Shown: positions 15,323 to 18,872 of the stretch, in pieces
Position numbering within the stretch: position 1 is the first letter of the stretch
Layout of the letters: every line of letters starts with the position of its first letter
Assembly: GCA_018825925.1 (NCBI GenBank)
Contig: JAHKAT010000332.1
Span: 1 to 18,872, forward strand
Direction of reading: 5' to 3'
DNA length: 18,872 nucleotides
Source of the DNA: Bacteroidota bacterium
GTDB taxonomy: Bacteria > Bacteroidota > Bacteroidia > Flavobacteriales_D > Crocinitomicaceae
Notes under the pieces: model-generated
The model's input: the letters and a program-made list of their open reading frames with translations, nothing else
Database searches by the model: none
Told to the model about the DNA's origin: nothing
Translations under genes and position numbers: made by a program

Positions 15323-15351
15323 GTGGTTTGTATTCAGCTATTCAGCTAGTA

Positions 15352-15382
15352 CAAAATTAAATGTAAAAAAATGAAAGACAAA
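15352..15382 (-). promoter_or_regulatory. Strong Bacteroidota promoter of the surface-protein operon
   Basis: On the minus strand TTTG (15379-15382), a spacer of exactly 19 bases, then TAATTTTG (15352-15359). Both boxes match the consensus TTTG-N19-TAnnTTTG fully. Transcription would start near 15345, leaving about 58 bases of leader. The 272-base gap 15288-15560 otherwise holds the leader repeat, AT-rich DNA and the icd terminator. Confidence 0.75.
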
Positions 15383-15489
15383 ACATTTTTATATGAGTTT
15401 TGTTAAATTTTAAAAGTTAAGGTGTTGATTCTTAGTAAATAATGGCTGAAAAGCCCCGTGTGCCGTGGATTTCCAAGAATTGCTCAACT

Positions 15490-15539
15490 AAAAAAAAAGT
15501 TCAAAAAAAAATCCGTCAAGTGTTGAACCTGACGGATTT
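15490..15539 (-). terminator. Rho-independent terminator of icd
   Basis: AAATCCGTCA (15509-15518) and TGACGGATTT (15530-15539) are perfect 10-bp arms with a loop of 11 bases. On the minus strand the stem is followed by a long U-tract (complement of the A-rich 15490-15508, one short break). It begins 22 bases after the icd stop codon at 15561, where an intrinsic terminator is expected. Confidence 0.88.
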
Positions 15540-15560
15540 AGAGTTAAAAAATGTGTTTAA

Positions 15561-17783
15561 TTAAGCATTTAAGGTTGCCAATAGATCATTAAAGGTAGCG
15601 CTTGGTCGCATTGCTTTTTCAACCAAAGATTCGTTTGGATTATAATATCCTTTAATTTCTAGTGGTCGACCTTGTACAGCGTTGAGTTCACCAACAATTA
15701 TAGATTCTTTCTCTTTCAATTGGTTGTATAGTTTCTGGAATTTTTGTTTCAACTCAGCATCTTCATTTTGGTTAGCCATGGCTTCTGCCCAAAACAAACA
15801 AAGGTAAAAGTGAGAGCCACGGTTATCTAATTCGCCCGCTTTTCTTGATGGACTTTTATCTTCGTCTAAAAACTTCCCTGTGGCCTCATCCAGAGTTTTG
15901 GAAAGGAGAATCGCTTTTTTATTGTTTGTAGTTTCACCCAAGTGCTCTAAAGAAGCCGCTAGAGCCATGAATTCGCCCAAGCTATCCCAGCGCAGGTGAT
16001 TCTCTTCTATAAATTGTTCAACATGTTTAGGAGCAGAGCCTCCAGCTCCAGTTTCAAACAATCCGCCGCCATTCATTAAAGGAACAATGGATAACATTTT
16101 TGCGGAGGTACCCACTTCTAATATGGGGAACAAATCAGTTAGGTAGTCGCGAAGTACATTTCCGGTAACCGATATTGTATCTAATCCCTTAATTAATCGT
16201 TCACACGTTTTTAGGGTCGCATCAGTTGGATTAAGAATAGAAAGTTCTAATCCTGCAGTATCATGGTCCTTCAAGTATTTGTCAACTTTAGCAATAATTT
16301 GAGCATCATGTGCTCTATTTTCATCTAACCAAAAAATAGCTGGAGTTTTTGAAAGTCGTGCTCGAGAAACCGCTAGCTTAACCCAGTCGCGAATAGGTGC
16401 ATCTTTTGTTTGACAAGCTCTCCAAATGTCACCTGCCTCTACATCGTGTGATAAATAAACACGACCATTTTCGTCAATCACATCAACAGTTCCAGCCATC
16501 TGAATTTCAAAAGTTTTATCGTGAGAACCATATTCTTCAGCTTTCTGAGCCATTAACCCAACATTAGGAACAGTTCCCATGGTTGTTGGGTCGAAAGCCC
16601 CATTTTCTTTACAAAAATCGATTGTAGCTTTATATATTCCGGCATAACTTGAATCAGGAATTACTGCTTTGGTATCTTTAGATTTTCCATTCTTGTCCCA
16701 CATTTGTCCTGAATTTCGAATCATTGCAGGCATAGAAGCGTCGATAATAACATCACTAGGAACATGAAGGTTGGTAATACCTTTGTCTGAGTTCACCATG
16801 GCTAAATCCGCCTCATGGTCCATAATTCTTTCGATTTCGTCCGAAATAAGTTGTTTTTCAGCCCCAGAAAGTTCATCCATTTTAGAAATTAAATCGCCGA
16901 AACCATTTTTGAAGTCAACCCCTAATTTTTCTAGAATTGCACCATGTTTTGCAATTAATTCATGGAAATAGACAGCAACAGCATGACCAAATATAATTGG
17001 GTCAGAAACTTTCATCATGGTCGCTTTCATGTGCAACGAAAGTAGAATTCCTGATTTTTTTGCATCTTCAAATTCCTTTTGTAAGAAGGAAATTAAATCA
17101 GACTTACTCAAAAAAGTAGCGTCCATAATTTCACCTTCTTTCAGTGCCAAGTTTGATTTTAAAACAGTTTTATCTCCATTTGTTGAAGAAAGCACAATAT
17201 CAACATTCATTTCATGGGCTGCAGTAAAAGACTTTTCGTTAGAAAAGAAATCACCCTTTGTCATTGTGGCAACATGACTTTTACTGGTCGCTTCCCATTT
17301 CCCCATAGAGTGTGGGTTTTTTCGCGCATAATTTTTTACAGCAAGAGGAGCTCTTCTGTCTGAGTTTCCCTCTCTAAGCACGGGGTTTACCGCACTTCCT
17401 TTTACCTTATCGTATCTAGACTTGATGTCTTTTTCAATATCGTTTTGAGGTTCATCAGGGTAATTTGGCAGAGCAAACCCATGGGCTTGAAGCTCAGCAA
17501 TTGCTTCCATTAATTGTGGGACAGAAGCAGAAATGTTAGGTAGTTTGATGATATTTGCTTCAGGAGTATTTGCTAGTTTACCAAGTTCAGACAGGGCATC
17601 ACTTATTTTTTGTTCGTCTTTTAAAAAATCAGGAAATAGAGCCAAAATTCTACCAGCGAGAGAAATATCTCTCGTTTCTACATCAATTCCGGCGTTTTGA
17701 GCAAATGCTTGAACGATAGGAAGGAATGAATACGTTGCTAAAGCAGGAGCTTCATCAGTTTTGGTATATATGATTTTAGACAT
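15561..17783 (-). CDS. icd: Monomeric NADP-dependent isocitrate dehydrogenase
   Basis: A 740-residue single-chain isocitrate dehydrogenase (type II), converting isocitrate to 2-oxoglutarate with NADPH in the TCA cycle. Residue numbers sit two below those I recall for the Azotobacter enzyme, and every ligand position is present: Ser130, Asn133, Arg137 and Arg143 (in GSAVNPVLREGNSDRR), Lys253 (HMK), Asp348, Tyr418, Arg545 and Asp546 (LRDYL). NADP contacts at His587, Arg598 and Arg647 are also kept, so NADP rather than NAD is expected. The open frame extends to TTG at 17813, but ATG at 17783 gives the canonical MSKIIYTKTDEAPA start and family length. It is a single-gene unit with its own promoter (17811-17841) and terminator (15490-15539). 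Confidence 0.96.
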   Translation of the reverse strand: MSKIIYTKTDEAPALATYSFLPIVQAFAQNAGIDVETRDISLAGRILALFPDFLKDEQKISDALSELGKLANTPEANIIKLPNISASVPQLMEAIAELQAHGFALPNYPDEPQNDIEKDIKSRYDKVKGSAVNPVLREGNSDRRAPLAVKNYARKNPHSMGKWEATSKSHVATMTKGDFFSNEKSFTAAHEMNVDIVLSSTNGDKTVLKSNLALKEGEIMDATFLSKSDLISFLQKEFEDAKKSGILLSLHMKATMMKVSDPIIFGHAVAVYFHELIAKHGAILEKLGVDFKNGFGDLISKMDELSGAEKQLISDEIERIMDHEADLAMVNSDKGITNLHVPSDVIIDASMPAMIRNSGQMWDKNGKSKDTKAVIPDSSYAGIYKATIDFCKENGAFDPTTMGTVPNVGLMAQKAEEYGSHDKTFEIQMAGTVDVIDENGRVYLSHDVEAGDIWRACQTKDAPIRDWVKLAVSRARLSKTPAIFWLDENRAHDAQIIAKVDKYLKDHDTAGLELSILNPTDATLKTCERLIKGLDTISVTGNVLRDYLTDLFPILEVGTSAKMLSIVPLMNGGGLFETGAGGSAPKHVEQFIEENHLRWDSLGEFMALAASLEHLGETTNNKKAILLSKTLDEATGKFLDEDKSPSRKAGELDNRGSHFYLCLFWAEAMANQNEDAELKQKFQKLYNQLKEKESIIVGELNAVQGRPLEIKGYYNPNESLVEKAMRPSATFNDLLATLNA

Positions 17784-17810
17784 TGTATTTTTTGATTTTA
17801 AGATTGGGTT

Positions 17811-17841
17811 CAAAGTTAGCCAATGAAGGAGGAAATTGCAA
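17811..17841 (-). promoter_or_regulatory. Promoter of icd
   Basis: On the minus strand TTG (17839-17841) is followed after 20 bases by TAACTTTG (17811-17818), matching TTG/TAnnTTTG. Start of transcription would be near 17804, giving a leader of about 20 bases before the ATG at 17783. It rules out the TTG at 17813, which lies within the -7 box. Confidence 0.65.
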
Positions 17842-17871
17842 GGCGAATAGGGGATGAATTTAAATAGGGTT

Positions 17872-17889
17872 TTTGGATGGTTTGGATGG
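17872..17889. repeat. Tandem 9-bp repeat upstream of icd
   Basis: TTTGGATGG occurs twice without a break (17872-17880 and 17881-17889), about 30 bases upstream of the icd -33 element. It may be a binding site for a regulator or a short slippage product. Confidence 0.4.
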
Positions 17890-17911
17890 TGAATTTTGAT
17901 GGATATTGAGC

Positions 17912-17927
17912 TGTTAAATATTTAACA
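17912..17927. repeat. Perfect 16-bp palindrome upstream of icd
   Basis: TGTTAAATATTTAACA is perfectly self-complementary. It lies about 70 bases upstream of the icd promoter and 79 bases after the end of the zinc-ribbon gene. The size and symmetry suit a dimeric regulator. Confidence 0.45.
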
Positions 17928-17948
17928 TGATTTCAGTTAAATTACTCT

Positions 17949-17993
17949 TAATCAATCATGTTAGTCGTTGATTAACCGTTAGTCAACGACTAA
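17949..17993. repeat. Two overlapping, mutually exclusive inverted repeats
   Basis: TTAGTCGTTGA (17961-17971) pairs perfectly with TCAACGACTAA (17983-17993), an 11-bp stem with an 11-base loop. A second pair, TTAATCAA (17949-17956) with TTGATTAA (17968-17975), shares bases 17968-17971 with the first, so only one can form. The region lies just after the minus-strand zinc-ribbon gene, but no T-tract follows on either strand, so it is not a standard intrinsic terminator. It may still stop transcription or protect the 3' end. Confidence 0.5.
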
Positions 17994-18006
17994 TAAAACG
18001 AATAAA

Positions 18007-18450
18007 TCATCCACCAACGCTCAACCCTTCCGGAAACTCTTTTTCCCAACGCCTATAAAATATTGGATGATGATCAAACTTCTCCTCCGTTTTTGTCAAC
18101 TGAATCCGCCCATTCCCTAAATTCTTAACCATGAAATGATAAAGATAATCTTGGCGTTCCCCAATTCTATTGCGCACATGGGTGAATAAGGTGATGTCAT
18201 ATCCCAAACGGTTTAACTCCAGCTCGTGGACTTCCACAGTGTTGCCTAAATTGGAAGTTAGTCCTTCGAGTATGTTTAAATTTCGCGCCAGCTGTCTTAG
18301 GTATTCAGAACGCACAGACTTTTGCATTTTTTTTGAAGTAAAATGATGTTGGCTTTTGCATTTTACAGAACAAAAGACTTTATCCGATCTGCCAAAAACC
18401 AATGTACTGCATGTTGGGCATTGCCCTTGGTAGGTTTTAATAGGAAACAT
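18007..18450 (-). CDS. Uncharacterised small zinc-ribbon protein
   Basis: A 147-residue protein. The N-terminus has two Cys pairs, CPTC (residues 11-14) and FCSVKC (Cys27 and Cys31), in the spacing of a treble-clef or zinc-ribbon finger; the second pair resembles the YCSxxCR pattern of small DNA- or RNA-binding fingers. A basic linker follows (SKKMQKSVRSEYLRQLARN). The C-terminal half (about 75-147) is a mix of strands and helices, including NRLGYDITLFTHVRNRIGE, with no known domain. There is no signal peptide or membrane segment. I do not recognise a named family. It is on the same strand as the RdgB gene upstream (gap 157 bases), and the structured DNA at 17949-17993 follows it. A nucleic-acid-binding role is only a guess from the finger. 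Confidence 0.68.
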   Translation of the reverse strand: MFPIKTYQGQCPTCSTLVFGRSDKVFCSVKCKSQHHFTSKKMQKSVRSEYLRQLARNLNILEGLTSNLGNTVEVHELELNRLGYDITLFTHVRNRIGERQDYLYHFMVKNLGNGRIQLTKTEEKFDHHPIFYRRWEKEFPEGLSVGG

Positions 18451-18606
18451 AGTTTAATAGTTGTAATTAGCTTCTTTAAATTAGAAATAATAAACAACCA
18501 AAACAATTATTTTTTCAAAAAAATAGATGCAGCGAATTTAAATGAGGAGATTCTAATTATAGCTAAAAAATTGACAATCTATTGATTAATTAAACAAGTC
18601 GAACGA
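18451..18606. other. Gap between rdgB and the zinc-ribbon gene, no gene seen
   Basis: A 156-base AT-rich stretch. I find neither an exact TAnnTTTG on the minus strand for the zinc-ribbon gene nor a convincing terminator for rdgB. The open frame across it on the plus strand is not supported by any recognisable protein pattern. Confidence 0.5.
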
Positions 18607-18872
18607 TTATAATTTGTTGTTTTCAATAAACTCTATCATTTTTGAAAGGGCTCTTGCTCGATGTGACAGTAGGTTCTTTTCCTCCATATTCATTTCCGCA
18701 AAACTCTTGTTTTTATTTTCAGGGACAAATATAGGATCGTATCCAAAACCATGGGTTCCTGTTTTTTTTAATGCAATCTTGCCCTCAACTTTTCCTTCGA
18801 AAGTATGAAAGGAATTATTCCAAAATAAGGTGATTTTTGTCCTGAATTGTGCACTTCTGTTTTCTGAATTCT
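18607..18872 (-). CDS. rdgB: XTP/dITP diphosphatase (RdgB/HAM1), N-terminus cut by window edge
   Basis: The last 87 full codons of a HAM1-family nucleoside triphosphate pyrophosphatase, which removes dITP, XTP and similar deaminated nucleotides before they enter DNA or RNA. The stop codon is at 18607-18609. Visible family marks: SAQFRTKITL, FEGKVEGKI, the nucleotide-binding GFGYDPIFVP, SFAEM, and the C-terminal SHRARALSKM. These match the second half of a usual ~190-200-residue enzyme, so about 100 N-terminal residues (with the TGN motif) are outside the window. Nothing suggests truncation of the gene itself. It is on the same strand as the zinc-ribbon gene downstream. Confidence 0.92.
   Translation of the reverse strand, partial: NSENRSAQFRTKITLFWNNSFHTFEGKVEGKIALKKTGTHGFGYDPIFVPENKNKSFAEMNMEEKNLLSHRARALSKMIEFIENNKL

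Noticed and set aside
17784..17813. TTG start adding ten residues to isocitrate dehydrogenase
   Set aside because: The TTG lies in the -7 promoter box, and ATG at 17783 gives the canonical family N-terminus and length.
18343..18585. Plus-strand open frame across the zinc-ribbon start and gap
   Set aside because: It overlaps the start of a more convincing gene, is low-complexity and lacks a promoter.

Overview
The window reads as an AT-rich chromosomal segment of a Bacteroidota bacterium, most likely a member of the Flavobacteriales. Four things point there: a type IX secretion (T9SS) sorting domain on one secreted protein; several upstream regions carrying the Bacteroidota promoter form (TTTG or TTG near -33, TAnnTTTG near -7); families typical of that phylum (DUF4403 lipoprotein, FadN-type beta-oxidation fusion, DUF2461, DbpA-like helicase, single-chain NADP isocitrate dehydrogenase); and weak or absent Shine-Dalgarno sequences. 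The genus cannot be told. I see no rRNA, tRNA, CRISPR array, insertion sequence or prophage; this is mostly core chromosome.

Layout. (1) 1-3557, minus strand: a fatty-acid beta-oxidation operon with a MarR regulator, a FadN-type hydroxyacyl-CoA dehydrogenase/enoyl-CoA hydratase and a thiolase cut by the window edge. A promoter and a near-perfect 16-bp palindrome precede the regulator. (2) 3687-4570, minus: an unknown acidic 159-residue protein overlapping a PaaI-like hotdog thioesterase by ATGA. (3) 4840-9621, plus: four tightly packed genes, namely DUF2461, a secreted S9 dipeptidyl/tripeptidyl peptidase, a catalytically degenerate low-molecular-weight phosphatase/arsenate reductase homologue, and a DbpA-like DEAD-box helicase. 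(4) 9625-12370, minus: an OmpA-domain lipoprotein and a DUF4403 lipoprotein, both cell-envelope proteins. (5) 12449-13042, plus: a membrane-anchored thioredoxin-like protein. (6) 13058-15287, minus: a two-gene surface-protein operon (a repeat protein with VGIGTTSP-like motifs, then a T9SS cargo protein) behind an excellent promoter. (7) 15561-17783, minus: monomeric isocitrate dehydrogenase with a clear terminator and promoter. (8) 18007-18872, minus: a small zinc-ribbon protein and the C-terminal part of an RdgB/HAM1 nucleotide pyrophosphatase cut by the window edge.

How they fit together. The fad operon would oxidise acyl-CoAs under control of its own MarR protein, which is translationally coupled to FadN. 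The resulting acetyl-CoA enters the TCA cycle, where the monomeric Icd makes NADPH. The envelope genes (OmpA-like, DUF4403, thioredoxin-like, T9SS cargo, exported peptidase) fit a predatory or polymer-degrading Gram-negative lifestyle, but the sequence does not prove this.

No wholly new multi-gene system is evident. The best lead is the 203-residue phosphatase/arsenate-reductase-like protein (7686-8297). It keeps the fold pattern but has lost the catalytic Cys (now Glu48) and the phosphate-loop Arg (now Val54), and it lies 10 bases upstream of an RNA helicase. Secondary leads are the MarR operator overlapping the fad promoter, the competing inverted repeats upstream of icd, and an OmpA domain lacking the usual peptidoglycan-binding Asp. 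Four start codons are placed at an internal ATG rather than at the far end of the open frame (5519, 12370, 12449, 17783), and one is GTG (7686).
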